Positions 43,518 to 53,118 are shown, counted from the stretch's first letter. The stretch: DNA of 64,000 bases from Dehalococcoidia bacterium (GCA_011170375.1 DUEV01000001.1:124001-188000), one strand, 5' to 3'. Notes: generated from the letters alone by a model not told the origin. A program made the numbers and translations.

Positions 43518-44236
43518 CTTCGCGCAATTTTTACCTTGCCCCAGAGGGCCATCTTGTCATCCTTAATGATAGCGATGCCCTTCAGTCCGTCTATCTCCTG
43601 AGCGAACTCAAGCCCTCGGGGAATATCATCGGCCTCTTGAATTATATTACCGATGGCCGTAGCCGCGGCATCAGCCAGGGCCGTGCAGGGTGCCAGCACG
43701 ATTACGGCATCAGCTTTGCCGAAACTGAGTGAGTGCCCGACAGTCCCGGAGGAGGTACAGATTCCGAGTGGTGTCTCTGAGGCCTGGACTTCTAAGGCCA
43801 GCTGGTCAGCGAAGGCGTTTTTGCCTGCGTAGATGCCCACCAGTCTCTTCTTCTGGCTCTTGAGAAAGATGTCCCCGCCGTTTTCCACAATCACCTCCGG
43901 GGAGAACTTGAGCAACTCCTTGCCGACGCGCTCAGCGATAGCCCCGGCGACGGCTGCCATCGGGCCAACACCCACCTTTTTTGCTGCCTCTGCCATCTCC
44001 CTGACTATATCGGGAGCCTTGTCCTCTATTGGATACGGTTCCATAGCAACGGCGAATCCAGGATGGCGTTGGATATAATTCTCGAGAGCAGCTCGCTCTT
44101 TGATTACCGCATCACGGGCCTCCGCCTGCAGGTCACGTTTTGCCCGTATGTATAGGTCGGTCTCCTTCACGGTAACATTGAAGGAGCCCAGGCCTTTGTC
44201 AGGTGACCAGTGGCGATAGAACCTTGGCTCATACAT
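43514..44236 (-). CDS. UPF0280 family protein (ApbE-like fold)
   Basis: 240 aa. YEPRFYRHWSPDKGLGSFNV, VGVGPMAAVAGAIAERVGKE, IVENGGDIFLKS and CTSSGTVGHSLSFGKADAV match the UPF0280 pattern, a relative of ApbE FMN transferases. The reaction is unknown. First gene of an operon with mnmA and GNAT. Confidence 0.88.
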   Translation of the reverse strand: MYEPRFYRHWSPDKGLGSFNVTVKETDLYIRAKRDLQAEARDAVIKERAALENYIQRHPGFAVAMEPYPIEDKAPDIVREMAEAAKKVGVGPMAAVAGAIAERVGKELLKFSPEVIVENGGDIFLKSQKKRLVGIYAGKNAFADQLALEVQASETPLGICTSSGTVGHSLSFGKADAVIVLAPCTALADAAATAIGNIIQEADDIPRGLEFAQEIDGLKGIAIIKDDKMALWGKVKIARR

Positions 44237-44287
44237 TGGCTGACAAGGCTCCTTAGGACGAACAACTATGCCGGATCGAAGTATTTA

Positions 44288-44812
44288 TTAATACTGCGGT
44301 GCCTCGGTGGCGACAAACCCGCAGCGAAGTCCGCGTATGTAATCTATCTGCCCCATGTGCAGGGCTATCTCGGTGCAGATACGAATCAGCATCCCACCGA
44401 TTGTATCTGGCGGGCGGTCCGGTCGTACGAGTTCCAGCATCTTTTCGGGTGCTAATTGTTCGAGGTACACCAGCGAGCTCTGCCGAACGGCGTTGGCGTA
44501 GCCACGGAGGTCCTCCAGTTTGGGTGCGGTCCAACTCTCCAGTTGCTCTACTGTGTAGCCGTAGCCTGAATCTGGTGGAGTGCTCAGCTTCTCCATCCAG
44601 CCGTCTGCCTCGTAGATTGCGGTCTTTTTCTGGAGAACCCGTGTGAAAAAGTAATCTTCTACCCGGGCAGCGTGCCACAGGATAAAGGCAATGCTATTGC
44701 AGTGGTCGCTCGGTTTCCAGGCAAAATCCTCCTGGGTTAGTCCATCCAGCGAACGGTTCAGGTAGCTCCTGGTCTGTTTCAGAGAAGCTAGAACCATCTC
44801 CTGTGCATTCAT
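44288..44812 (-). CDS. DinB-family putative metalloenzyme
   Basis: 174 aa, four-helix bundle. The three-His metal pattern of the DinB/YfiT group is visible: HCNSIAFILWHAARVEDYFF and, near the C-terminus, CTEIALHMGQIDYIRG. Family members are thiol S-transferases or of unknown role; AGGAGG precedes the ATG. Confidence 0.82.
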   Translation of the reverse strand: MNAQEMVLASLKQTRSYLNRSLDGLTQEDFAWKPSDHCNSIAFILWHAARVEDYFFTRVLQKKTAIYEADGWMEKLSTPPDSGYGYTVEQLESWTAPKLEDLRGYANAVRQSSLVYLEQLAPEKMLELVRPDRPPDTIGGMLIRICTEIALHMGQIDYIRGLRCGFVATEAPQY

Positions 44813-44929
44813 AAGATTCTTCCTCCTCGCTATGTGGGTATTAACATAACTAAATACTGCTACAGCCTAATCGCTATTGACATTGTATGGGTCATGTCTG
44901 GGGGGTGTCAATTTTTGCGGTGATACCAG

Positions 44930-45331
44930 TTAAGTTTGGTTGCTCTCACGGACAACCAGTTTCAGCCCGTTTTGCCCCACTACAGTCACGCTCTGGCCGG
45001 TTGTTATCTTACCGTCGACGGCTGTGGCTGCCCAGAGCTCACCCCTTATCTTCACGAAGCCATCCGGGGCCAGTGGGTTAACTGCTTCGCCGTGGGTACC
45101 GACCATGTTGGTCATACCGGGCATCGGTTGTGCCCTTAAAGCCTGTATGCTCTTCCGATAGCTGAATACGTTATAAGCCTGCAAGACTATCGAAGACGGG
45201 ATAAGTACCCATAGAGGTAGATTGACATCTACCAGTGGCAGGATCCAGAGCACTACAGCCACAAGGACTGCCTGCTCAAACACTGAAGTGATTATTTTCC
45301 AGACAAGGAGGGTATTGATTTTGTTACGCAT
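44930..45331 (-). CDS. NfeD-like protein with two membrane helices
   Basis: 133 aa. Helices at about 8-32 and 36-58 are followed by an OB-fold NfeD C-domain (GTHGEAVNPLAPDGFVKIRG, then GQSVTVVGQNGLKLVV). A second NfeD-type protein in this window, here without an SPFH partner nearby. Confidence 0.78.
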   Translation of the reverse strand: MRNKINTLLVWKIITSVFEQAVLVAVVLWILPLVDVNLPLWVLIPSSIVLQAYNVFSYRKSIQALRAQPMPGMTNMVGTHGEAVNPLAPDGFVKIRGELWAATAVDGKITTGQSVTVVGQNGLKLVVRESNQT

Positions 45332-45405
45332 CGTTGCCTGTTTTCCTGACTACGGTGTTTATTATATCAGGATGGGTGGGGGTACGTCTGCCTGGTGTAG
45401 CTGCA

Positions 45406-45435
45406 TTGCTGTCACGTGAGAGCGGGTGCTATAAT
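45406..45435 (+). promoter_or_regulatory. gatC promoter
   Basis: TTGCTG (45406-45411), 18 bp, TATAAT (45430-45435), with the gatC ATG 30 nt downstream. Confidence 0.65.
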
Positions 45436-45464
45436 TGGCCAGCGTTAAGGATGCGAGGAAGGTA

Positions 45465-45752
45465 ATGAAACTGTCCCGCGAAGAGGTATTGCATATTGCC
45501 CGGCTGGCACGACTCGGTATCAGTGATGAAGAGGTAGAGAGGGCCAGAGAGCAGCTCTCCAATATTCTGGAGAACTTTGAAGTCTTGCAGTCGGTGGATA
45601 CCGACGATGTCCCGCCGACCGCTCAGTCTCTGACGCTGCAGAATGTACTCCGCGAGGACAAGCCTTGTGCCTCATTTACCCGTGAGGATATTCTGGCCAA
45701 CGCCCCGCAGGAAGACGAGGACTCATTCAGAGTACGGGCCGTCCTTGAATAA
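45465..45752 (+). CDS. gatC: Asp-tRNA(Asn)/Glu-tRNA(Gln) amidotransferase subunit C
   Basis: 95 aa from ATG 45465 (AGGAAGG just before); an in-frame TTG at 45435 lies in the promoter. LSREEVLHIARLARLGISDE, the belt helix, and VPPTAQSLTLQNVLREDKP are typical. Wraps GatA and GatB. gatB is not in the window. Confidence 0.93.
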   Translation: MKLSREEVLHIARLARLGISDEEVERAREQLSNILENFEVLQSVDTDDVPPTAQSLTLQNVLREDKPCASFTREDILANAPQEDEDSFRVRAVLE

Positions 45753-45759
45753 TGAGCAT

Positions 45760-45900
45760 CAAGGTTATAGCGGCGGGGTATTCCTTGAGGGGAAGTCCGA
45801 GGGGGCTTGGCCCCTTCGGTATTAATCTTCCCCCTCTCCTTTGAAGGAGAGGGGTTCACCCTGAAGGGTTCTCCCTGAAGGGGATATAGGGGGTGAGGTA
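45760..45900. repeat. palindromic intergenic repeat between gatC and gatA
   Basis: Contains CCGA-GGGG/CCCC-TTCGG and a perfect 10-bp stem CCCCTCTCCT/AGGAGAGGGG (45831-45854), then a CCCTGAAGGG-type palindrome and GATATAGGGGGTGAGG. Read on the minus strand, its CCTCACCCCCTATATCCCCT start resembles the GGCCCCATCCCC start of copies A and B. It separates gatC from gatA by 167 nt. Confidence 0.65.
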
Positions 45901-45919
45901 GATAGAGAATTATAACCAG

Positions 45920-47359
45920 TTGACAATACACGAAGCCCATAAATTGCTCGAGGAGAAGCAGGTCTCCTCGGTGGAGCTGACAAAGGTCTGCCTGGATCGT
46001 ATCCAGCAGGTCGAGCCGAAAGTCGGTGCCATCGTAACGGTGACTGAAGAGCTTGCTCTGGAGCAAGCCCGGAAGGCTGATGAGCTTATCGCTGACGGTG
46101 ATGTCAACCCCCTCACCGGCATACCGGCGTTAATTAAGGATGTCATGTGCACGCGGGGAGTGCGTACTACCTGTTCCTCGAAGATGCTGGAAAATTTCGT
46201 ACCACCGTACGATGCTGCGGTGGTCGAGAAGCTGAATGAGGCCGGTATGGTTATGGTCGGCAAAGCCAACATGGACGAGTTTGCCATGGGCTCATCGACC
46301 GAGCACTCGGCTTTCTTCCCCACCCACAACCCCTGGGACCTGTCACGCGTTCCCGGTGGTAGCAGTGGTGGCTCGGCGGCGGCGGTGGCGGCTGGTGAGG
46401 CGATTTACACTCTTGGCTCGGATACCGGTGGCAGTATCCGTCAGCCAGCCGGTTTCTGCAGTGTCACCGGCTTGAAACCAACCTACGGTCGGGTAAGCCG
46501 CTACGGTCTGGTAGCTTTTGCCAGCTCGCTCGACCAGATAGGGCCACTGACACAGGACGTTACCGATTGTGCCCTTGTGATGAACGTCATCGCTGGACAC
46601 GATAGTCGTGATTCTACCTCCGCCCCATATCACGTCCCCGACTACACGCAGTGCCTGACGGGAGACATTAAGGGGATGAAAATCGGCATCCCCAAAGAGT
46701 ACTTCGTCGAGGGGATGCAATCTGAAGTTGAGGCCGTAATAAAGGCGGCCATCAGCAAGCTTGAGGGGATGGGGGCAGTAATCGGCGAGGTATCGCTGCC
46801 CCACACTCGCCACGCCCTGGCGGTCTACTACATTATCGCCCCATCTGAGGCCTCGGCTAACCTGGCCCGCTACGATGGTACCAAGTACGGGTTTCGCTAT
46901 CAGGGTGCCGATACCATGTGGGATACGATGGACAAGACGAGGCAGTATGGGTTCGGTGCTGAGGTGAAGCGGCGTATTATGCTCGGTACATATGCTCTCT
47001 CTGCCGGTTACTACGATGCCTACTATCTAAAAGCACAGAAGGTGCGTACTTTGATACGACGGGAGTTCGATGAGGCCTTCGAGAAGTTCGATGCTCTGGT
47101 AACTCCCACCTCCCCCACCGTCCCCTTCAAGATAGGGGAGAAGGTGGACGACCCGGTGCAGATGTACCTCGCTGATGTCTGCACCTTACCGATAAATATT
47201 GCCGGGCTGCCGGGGATATCGATACCGGCCGGTTTCGCCGACAATTTACCTATCGGTATGCAGATAATCTCAAAACCCTTCGCTGAGGAGACTATTCTCA
47301 AAATCGCTCATGCCTATCAGCAGGCGACCGACTGGCATAAGAGGAAGCCAGAGTTGTAA
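45920..47359 (+). CDS. gatA: Asp-tRNA(Asn)/Glu-tRNA(Gln) amidotransferase subunit A
   Basis: 479 aa. Amidase Ser-cisSer-Lys triad: Lys in [10 protein letters not shown], Gly/Ser-rich [15 protein letters not shown] and [36 protein letters not shown] is also conserved. The TTG at 45920 is the only usual start after the in-frame TAG at 45899 that keeps [22 protein letters not shown] 45902 is an alternative. Confidence 0.95.
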   Translation: MTIHEAHKLLEEKQVSSVELTKVCLDRIQQVEPKVGAIVTVTEELALEQARKADELIADGDVNPLTGIPALIKDVMCTRGVRTTCSSKMLENFVPPYDAAVVEKLNEAGMVMVGKANMDEFAMGSSTEHSAFFPTHNPWDLSRVPGGSSGGSAAAVAAGEAIYTLGSDTGGSIRQPAGFCSVTGLKPTYGRVSRYGLVAFASSLDQIGPLTQDVTDCALVMNVIAGHDSRDSTSAPYHVPDYTQCLTGDIKGMKIGIPKEYFVEGMQSEVEAVIKAAISKLEGMGAVIGEVSLPHTRHALAVYYIIAPSEASANLARYDGTKYGFRYQGADTMWDTMDKTRQYGFGAEVKRRIMLGTYALSAGYYDAYYLKAQKVRTLIRREFDEAFEKFDALVTPTSPTVPFKIGEKVDDPVQMYLADVCTLPINIAGLPGISIPAGFADNLPIGMQIISKPFAEETILKIAHAYQQATDWHKRKPEL

Positions 47360-47366
47360 AGAGAAA

Positions 47367-47999
47367 ATGGTAGGTCAGTCTTGCTTTCAAGCCGGTCAGA
47401 CCGTCGTTCTACGGGAGATGTGGGATGGGAAAATATGGTCAGCCAGACCGGCAATAGTAGTACAGGATAATCCGGACTTGATGGCTTTTTACATACCTAC
47501 CGGAGTGGTTTCAAGTGTACGCAGAGCATCGGATGGCAGCCCTGCAAGTGTGGATAACCGTGTCCGTTCCGAATGGATTTTATCGGAAGAAGTTGAATGG
47601 CCTGAGTATGAGCGACTAAAACTAACAATTCCCGGTAGTGGGTATTCGGTGATCATTTTTAGTGACTTTAGAGCTGGCACCCTAAGTACATGGTATATAA
47701 ATCTTGAAGAACCGATAGGCAGGACACACTTTAGCTATGACTATATCGATCTCCTGCTCGACGTCATCGCCAGTCCTGACCTGTCTGAATGGCGATGGGA
47801 TGATGAGGACGAACTGGAAGAAGTAGTAAAAGCCGGATTAATATCACTGATAAAAGCTGCAGAGCTATATACGGAAGGAGAACGGGTTGTTGCATGGCTT
47901 CAATCCGGCACGTCTCCTTTCAACGGATGGCAGAAATGGTGTCCCGACCCATCATGGCAGGTACCCGTATTGCCTGAAGGCTGGGATATTATCGACTGA
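47367..47999 (+). CDS. DUF402 domain protein
   Basis: 210 aa from ATG 47367, 7 nt after gatA. The N-half is beta-rich (GQTVVLREMWDGKIWSARPA). The DUF402 core has WYINLEEPIGRTHFSYDYID, then LLLDVIASPDLSEWRWDDED and a long helix with KAAELYTEGERVVAWL. DUF402 proteins include RNA-associated nucleases and phosphatases of the FAU-1/Ntdp type; the activity here is unproven. Confidence 0.82.
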   Translation: MVGQSCFQAGQTVVLREMWDGKIWSARPAIVVQDNPDLMAFYIPTGVVSSVRRASDGSPASVDNRVRSEWILSEEVEWPEYERLKLTIPGSGYSVIIFSDFRAGTLSTWYINLEEPIGRTHFSYDYIDLLLDVIASPDLSEWRWDDEDELEEVVKAGLISLIKAAELYTEGERVVAWLQSGTSPFNGWQKWCPDPSWQVPVLPEGWDIID

Positions 48000-48112
48000 T
48001 TATGCAGCTGGGAATAACAAAATGCATTAGGAATAATAGACGAGTCTCTGATACAACATAGAAGGATAGTGGCGAGAATTCTTTAACATATCATTGGAAG
48101 AGAGGTACGCTT

Positions 48113-48898
48113 ATGCGTTTTGGTGATTTAACTTATGAGGAAGTCCGTGACCGGGCAAAGCAGGGCTGGCTGGCCGTAGTCCCCACCGGCTGTACCGAGC
48201 AGATGGGGCCACACCTGCCGGTGGACTTCGATACCTGGCAGGCTGAGCATTACTGTCTGGCTGCCTCGGAGAAGGCAGCCAGTGACTTTGGTATTCACTC
48301 GCTGGTGCTGCCTGTTATGCCGTTCGGTCCAACACCGGAGCACCGTAGCTTTGGTAGTGGCTATATCGATATCCCCAAAGACCTGCACGAAGCTCTGGTG
48401 TTCGCAGTTTTGAAGTCGCTGGCCGAGCAGGGATTTAAGAAAATTATCGTCTGGAGGGGCTGTGGTGGGCATGACCTGCGGGAAGCAGTAAAGAGATTCA
48501 ACCGGCAGTACCGGAGGAAATCCAGGGCCTACTTACCTGGTCACCCATTTCATGACATCTGGTGCCGGATAGGTAATCCGGACAGTCCCGGGGGCCATGC
48601 CGATGCCTTTGCCACCTCAATATCCCTTTACCTTCGACCGGAGGCAGTACGCAACGAGAAAATATCCAATCCTCACAGTAGGGAGGTCGACTGGGCTGAC
48701 CCAGAACTTGATTTCAGTCGCTACTCAGAGACGGGCGTTATCGGAGACCCCACCGAGGCCAGTGCTGAACTGGGAAAAAAGCTGTGGGAGGCTATCATTG
48801 AGGAGATGGCCTTAATATTCAAGGCTATTGCCGAGGGTAAAGAGGACAATCGCCTTAACAGCCAAGACCGGCTACACATCCTGTGGCGTAGGTCCTGA
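48113..48898 (+). CDS. creatininase-family amidohydrolase, variant metal site
   Basis: 261 aa. PTGCTEQMGPHLPVDFD matches the family's EQHGPHLP...D block but has Met in place of the usual metal-binding His. WRGCGGHDL replaces the NGHGGN-like block, and GGHADAFATS stands where HAGExETS is usual, without the Glu. The fold seems secure (MPFGPTPEHRSFGSGYIDI). Ligand changes suggest a different metal number or reaction. Stand-alone gene. Confidence 0.82.
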   Translation: MRFGDLTYEEVRDRAKQGWLAVVPTGCTEQMGPHLPVDFDTWQAEHYCLAASEKAASDFGIHSLVLPVMPFGPTPEHRSFGSGYIDIPKDLHEALVFAVLKSLAEQGFKKIIVWRGCGGHDLREAVKRFNRQYRRKSRAYLPGHPFHDIWCRIGNPDSPGGHADAFATSISLYLRPEAVRNEKISNPHSREVDWADPELDFSRYSETGVIGDPTEASAELGKKLWEAIIEEMALIFKAIAEGKEDNRLNSQDRLHILWRRS

Positions 48899-49030
48899 TA
48901 GAAGGGGAGTCTTGGAGAGGGGTTTCGTCCCTCTTTCCAAAATACTTACCGTCGAAATCCCTCTCAATCTCCCTTTACGAAAGGGAGAGGTTCCGTTTCC
49001 CTGCACTTGTAATAACACAAAGGGGGGGTG
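48899..49030. repeat. palindrome-rich spacer
   Basis: Holds GAGAGGGGTTTCGTCCCTCTTT and a perfect 9-bp stem TCTCCCTTT-ACG-AAAGGGAGA (48968-48988), then GGGGGGGTGGGGG. Similar in style to the spacer repeats near ispG and gatA but shorter. Confidence 0.5.
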
Positions 49031-49035
49031 GGGGA

Positions 49036-49260
49036 TTGAATAATCTTGAGGTAAGATGCTATTCTGGTCATACTTATGCAGAGAGGCCGGAATCCTTCCG
49101 CTGGCAGGGCGTAGAATACCTTGTCGAGGAGATAGAAGAGACCTGGCAGGAACCGGGGAAAAGGTGTTTTCGGGTGAGGGTGGGGGATAACAAACGGTTC
49201 AAGCTCTGCTATAATGAAGCAGAAGGACAGTGGTCCTTGACCGAGCTTGTGAGGAGCTGA
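49036..49260 (+). CDS. small hypothetical protein ahead of an Lrp-type regulator
   Basis: 74 aa, TTG start preceded by GGGGTGGGGG. All-beta: LEVRCYSGHTYAERPESFRW, then VEYLVEEIEETWQEP, RCFRVRVGDNKRFKLCYNE. A family with a compact strand-rich fold is likely, but no name is recognised. It ends 3 nt before the Lrp/AsnC gene, so the two are co-translated. Confidence 0.72.
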   Translation: MNNLEVRCYSGHTYAERPESFRWQGVEYLVEEIEETWQEPGKRCFRVRVGDNKRFKLCYNEAEGQWSLTELVRS

Positions 49261-49263
49261 CAG

Positions 49264-49746
49264 ATGTTGAATGACATTCTCAAGATACTTGAGAACGACG
49301 CCCGGACTACTCCCAAGCAGATTGCCGAGATGACTGGTATGTCCCAGGCCGAGGTTTCCAGGCTCATCAAGCAGGCCCTGAAAGACCGCACTATCCTCAA
49401 ATACAAGGCGATAGTCAACTGGGACCAGGTCGAAGACGAGCATGTCTGGGCATTGATTGAGGTCAAACTTACTCCCCAGAAAGACGTTGGCTTCGACTCC
49501 GTAGCCGAGCGTATCTACCGTTTTCCGCAGACGCGCACGGTGTATCTCGTCTCCGGCACCTACGACCTGTTTGTGTTGGTGGTGGGCAAGAGCAACCATG
49601 AGATTGCTGACTTCGTTTCTCAGAAGCTTTCCCATATAGAAGGCGTAAATGAGACCGTTACCCAGTTTGTCCTCAAGAGATATAAGGAGGATGGTGAAAT
49701 TGTTGAAGGTAAAGAGGAGGTCAAGCGTCAGCCTGTAATACTCTAG
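49264..49746 (+). CDS. Lrp/AsnC-family transcriptional regulator
   Basis: 160 aa. N-terminal winged helix (LENDARTTPKQIAEMTGMSQ, then AEVSRLIKQALKDRTI) and C-terminal RAM effector domain (RTVYLVSGTYDLFVLVVGKS). It precedes a class I aminotransferase by 39 nt, so an amino-acid-responsive control of that gene is plausible. Confidence 0.92.
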   Translation: MLNDILKILENDARTTPKQIAEMTGMSQAEVSRLIKQALKDRTILKYKAIVNWDQVEDEHVWALIEVKLTPQKDVGFDSVAERIYRFPQTRTVYLVSGTYDLFVLVVGKSNHEIADFVSQKLSHIEGVNETVTQFVLKRYKEDGEIVEGKEEVKRQPVIL

Positions 49747-49785
49747 CGGTACGCATATTTTTCACTGACCTGTCAGGAGACTGTT

Positions 49786-50985
49786 ATGGTATCGAAGTCC
49801 AAACTAGGGGTCCATAGCAAGAAGTATCACATATCGAAGCGGACAAACCAGCTTTCCCCTTCGGGGATACGCAAGTTCTTTGACCTGCTGGCCTCTATCG
49901 AAGGGGTGATTTCACTGGGTGTTGGCGAGCCTGACTACGCCACCCCATGGCACATCGTTGAGTCTGCTATCGAGTCGCTGGAGAAGGGCCAGACGATGTA
50001 TACCTCTAACCTGGGTATGCCTGAATTACGTCAGGAACTGGCTCGATACCTGCAGCATCATTACGACCTGCAGTATGACCCCAATACGGAACTCTTAATT
50101 ACGGTCGGTGTCAGTGAGGCACTTGACCTGGCAATGAGGGCTATTCTTGACCCCGGGGAAGAGGTAATCATGCCAGACCCCCATTATGTTGCTTACGATG
50201 CCTGTGTCATTCTCGCCGGGGGTAAGGCAGTTACTGTGCCGACATATGAGGAAGACAGCTTTGAATTGAGCGCCGCTGATGTCGAGGCATGCATTACTGA
50301 TAAGACCAGGGCAATCCTTATCGGCTATCCGGCGAACCCTACCGGCGCTGTGATGAGCCGTGAGAAGATAGCCGAGATTGCCGAGGTAGCCAGACACTAC
50401 GGGCTACTGGTCATTTCCGACGAGATTTATGCGAAACTGGTCTACGGAGTAGAGCACACCTGTGTTGCTGCCCTGCCTGACATGAAAGAGCACACCATCC
50501 TGCTCGGTGGTTTTTCCAAGGCGTATGCCATGACTGGCTGGCGTATTGGCTATGCAGCCGCCCCGAAGGAAATAATCGCCGCTATGACAAAGATACATCA
50601 GTACACCATGATGTGTGCCCCAACAATGGCGCAGGTGGCGGCGCTTGAGGCACTCAGGTCGGGTGAAGAGAGTGCTGCTGAGATGGTGGAGGACTATGGC
50701 CGACGGCGTCTCGTGATGGTCAAGGGTTTGTGTGATATTGGCCTGTCATGTTTTGAGCCGAAGGGTGCGTTCTACGCCTTCCCGTCAATCAAGAAGACCG
50801 GCATGACCTCAGAGGAATTTGCTGAGGCACTGCTTAAGGAAGAGAAGGTAGCTGTGGTACCTGGTTCCGCCTTCGGAGATTGTGGTGAGGGGTACGTTCG
50901 TTGCTGCTATGCTACCTCGATGGCGGATATCGAAGAGGCCCTTACGAGGATTAAGCGGTTTGTTAGCAGGCATCAGAGGTCCTAG
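49786..50985 (+). CDS. class I/II pyridoxal-phosphate aminotransferase
   Basis: 399 aa. SLGVGEPDYATPWHI, LITVGVSEALDLAMRAILDP, GYPANPTGAV, the PLP Lys in LGGFSKAYAMTGWRIGY, and PGSAFGDCGEGYVRCCYA (substrate-carboxylate Arg). Belongs to the AspC/AlaT-like branch. Substrate range not decidable; the Lrp-type gene directly upstream is the likely regulator. AGGAG lies 7 nt before the ATG. Confidence 0.92.
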   Translation: MVSKSKLGVHSKKYHISKRTNQLSPSGIRKFFDLLASIEGVISLGVGEPDYATPWHIVESAIESLEKGQTMYTSNLGMPELRQELARYLQHHYDLQYDPNTELLITVGVSEALDLAMRAILDPGEEVIMPDPHYVAYDACVILAGGKAVTVPTYEEDSFELSAADVEACITDKTRAILIGYPANPTGAVMSREKIAEIAEVARHYGLLVISDEIYAKLVYGVEHTCVAALPDMKEHTILLGGFSKAYAMTGWRIGYAAAPKEIIAAMTKIHQYTMMCAPTMAQVAALEALRSGEESAAEMVEDYGRRRLVMVKGLCDIGLSCFEPKGAFYAFPSIKKTGMTSEEFAEALLKEEKVAVVPGSAFGDCGEGYVRCCYATSMADIEEALTRIKRFVSRHQRS

Positions 50986-51062
50986 CATCGTAGTAAGGTC
51001 TCAGGTAATTCTGATGTCAGGGCATAGTGTGCGGTCAGTTAAATCTAGCATCAGGATGGGTA

Positions 51063-51287
51063 ATGGCGAAGAAGCTGCGCTGTGACAGGTGTGGTTTTGA
51101 ACTCACCGATAAGGATGCCCTCGACCTGGCCTATGAAGGCATGGCTGCGTGGCACGCGTCTGCCAGGGCACGTGGTATCGAGCCAAGGGGTATCCTGCCT
51201 TGTAAGAATTATATCCGCTGCGGTGGTGAGATAGTCGAGGTTAATGAGAAGGGACATGGGTGGCTGAGTAAGCTGTTTGATCGGTAG
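51063..51287 (+). CDS. small zinc-ribbon-like protein
   Basis: 74 aa from ATG 51063. CDRCGFELTD supplies one Cys pair and CKNYIRCGGE the second, separated by a helical insert (LAYEGMAAWHASARARGI). No named family recognised. It lies 24 nt before purM. Confidence 0.68.
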   Translation: MAKKLRCDRCGFELTDKDALDLAYEGMAAWHASARARGIEPRGILPCKNYIRCGGEIVEVNEKGHGWLSKLFDR

Positions 51288-51311
51288 CATAAATATTCGG
51301 GAGATGACACT

Positions 51312-52322
51312 ATGGGAGAAACCTACGCCGGGGCCGGTGTGGACATCGATGCTAAAGACAGGGCAGTAGAACGTATCGGTAAACTGGCACAGTCTACCCT
51401 GCGCCCTGAAGTCTTGAGTGGTGTCGGCTTCTTCGGCGGGCTTTTTGAACTTAAAGAATATACAGACTCGGTTCTAGTGTCCAGCATTGACCAGGTGGGC
51501 ACCAAGACAAAGATTGCCAATGCTCTGAATAAACACGATACGGTCGGCATTGATATAGTCAGTCACTGTGTCAACGACATCTTCACCTGCGGTGCTGAGC
51601 CGTTGTTTTTTCTCGACTATATCGGCATGGGTAAGATGATACCAGACAAGGTAGAGGCCATTGTTCAAGGATTGGCTCAGGCCTGCCGCGAAGTCGGTTG
51701 TGCTCTAATCGGTGGTGAGACAGGAGAAATGGCCGGACTCTATGCGACTCCTGATGACTATGACCTGGTGGGATTTGTAATTGGAGCAGTGAAAAAGGAA
51801 AAGATTATTACAGGCAGGGTGGTTGCTGTTGGTGATATCCTTATCGGTTTGCCATCTAGTGGTCTGCATACCAATGGCTATTCTCTGGTGCGAAAAATTT
51901 TCGGTGAGACCAGAGCGGCCTTAGATACTGATTACCCCGAGTTAGGGCGGACCCTGGGAGAGGAGCTTCTGGAACCACACCGCTGCTACTACAATCAATT
52001 GAAGCCACTGCTACCATTTATAAAGGGTATGGCACATATCACCGGCGGCGGTCTGATTGAAAATGTGCCTCGCGTCTTGCCTCAGGGTATAGCGGCACAC
52101 TTTGATAGCCGTACCTGGACGGTCCCCACAATCTTTGACCTTATTCAGCAGCGGGGTAATGTCGACCGTGACGAGATGTACCGCGTTTTCAATATGGGTA
52201 TCGGCATGGTGGTGGTATGCTCACCCGAGCACGTCAGCCGTATAACGGAAGCCCTCCCCGAGGCAAAGGTCATCGGTGAAGTGGTCAAGCAGACGAGCGA
52301 AGCAAGGGTAGTTATTGAGTAG
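51312..52322 (+). CDS. purM: phosphoribosylformylglycinamidine cyclo-ligase
   Basis: 336 aa. Closes the imidazole ring of AIR. TYAGAGVDIDAKDRAVERI, SSIDQVGTKTKIA, IVSHCVNDIFTCGAEPLFFL, LIGGETGEMAG, GLPSSGLHTNGYSLVRK and HITGGGLIENVPRVLP cover the ATP- and substrate-binding loops. No other purine gene lies in the window. Confidence 0.95.
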   Translation: MGETYAGAGVDIDAKDRAVERIGKLAQSTLRPEVLSGVGFFGGLFELKEYTDSVLVSSIDQVGTKTKIANALNKHDTVGIDIVSHCVNDIFTCGAEPLFFLDYIGMGKMIPDKVEAIVQGLAQACREVGCALIGGETGEMAGLYATPDDYDLVGFVIGAVKKEKIITGRVVAVGDILIGLPSSGLHTNGYSLVRKIFGETRAALDTDYPELGRTLGEELLEPHRCYYNQLKPLLPFIKGMAHITGGGLIENVPRVLPQGIAAHFDSRTWTVPTIFDLIQQRGNVDRDEMYRVFNMGIGMVVVCSPEHVSRITEALPEAKVIGEVVKQTSEARVVIE

Positions 52323-52328
52323 GAGGGT

Positions 52329-53084
52329 ATGCCCGTGAGACAGTGTATTGTCCGTGCGGTTTTAGCCGTATCCTTGCTTTCGTTGGCTGTATTGACAGGT
52401 TGCGAAATGCTGGGCTTGGACTTCACGCTGGATTTAGACTACCATACGACTGTCAAGACCTCCGGCGACATCATCCAGGATATCAGACTTGAAATCACCG
52501 GCATAACGGGCACCATGTTGGAGGAAGCTGGTTTGTCCGAGGACCTTCCCCTCGGAGAGGAGGGTTGGGATTTCGACAGAGAGAGCACGGATGATTCGGT
52601 GATAATTACTGCCACCGGTAGCTACATTCTGGACGAAGACGGCAATATTTCACAGGTGGAAGGCGGTCCGGAAGTACCGGAAGCGTTGTCAGTGCGTGTT
52701 GAAGGTGGACTGCTGTCTAAAAAGTACTTCGCTGAGATTAATGCCGCGGGGAGCGGGATTGGTGAGTTCGGTGAGGGTGGAGAGTTTGGTGAGCTGGCCG
52801 AATTGATGCTGGAGGACACGTTTCACCTTTCGTGGACAATTACCCTACCAGGCAGTGTTGTTGAGAGCAATGCTGGCACTATTGAGGGTGGTTCAGCTAC
52901 CTGGGTCTTTGATTTCAGTTCATTCTCGTCAGGCTTTGATATGACAGTGCAAAGCCAGTATACAGACTGGCCTGTCATCGGAGGGATAATTGCAGGCGTG
53001 GTCGTCGTGCTGGCACTGGTGGTCTTCTTTATCATCAGGAGGAGACGTGCGCCGACTCCTTTTTCGAGCGGAATTGTTAACTAG
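52329..53084 (+). CDS. LppM/DUF3153-like lipoprotein with C-terminal membrane anchor
   Basis: 251 aa. A signal peptide ends in the lipobox LTGC (Cys25). A beta-rich extracytoplasmic domain follows (about 30-205), then a C-terminal helix (about 218-239) with a basic stop RRRRA. The lipid-plus-helix layout is that of mycobacterial LppM-like proteins. AGGAGGG is only 1 nt before ATG 52329 and 7 nt before GTG 52335, so the true start may be the latter. Confidence 0.75.
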   Translation: MPVRQCIVRAVLAVSLLSLAVLTGCEMLGLDFTLDLDYHTTVKTSGDIIQDIRLEITGITGTMLEEAGLSEDLPLGEEGWDFDRESTDDSVIITATGSYILDEDGNISQVEGGPEVPEALSVRVEGGLLSKKYFAEINAAGSGIGEFGEGGEFGELAELMLEDTFHLSWTITLPGSVVESNAGTIEGGSATWVFDFSSFSSGFDMTVQSQYTDWPVIGGIIAGVVVVLALVVFFIIRRRRAPTPFSSGIVN

Positions 53085-53118
53085 TGGATAGCTTTCCTTT
53101 TATCAATACCAATGGTTG

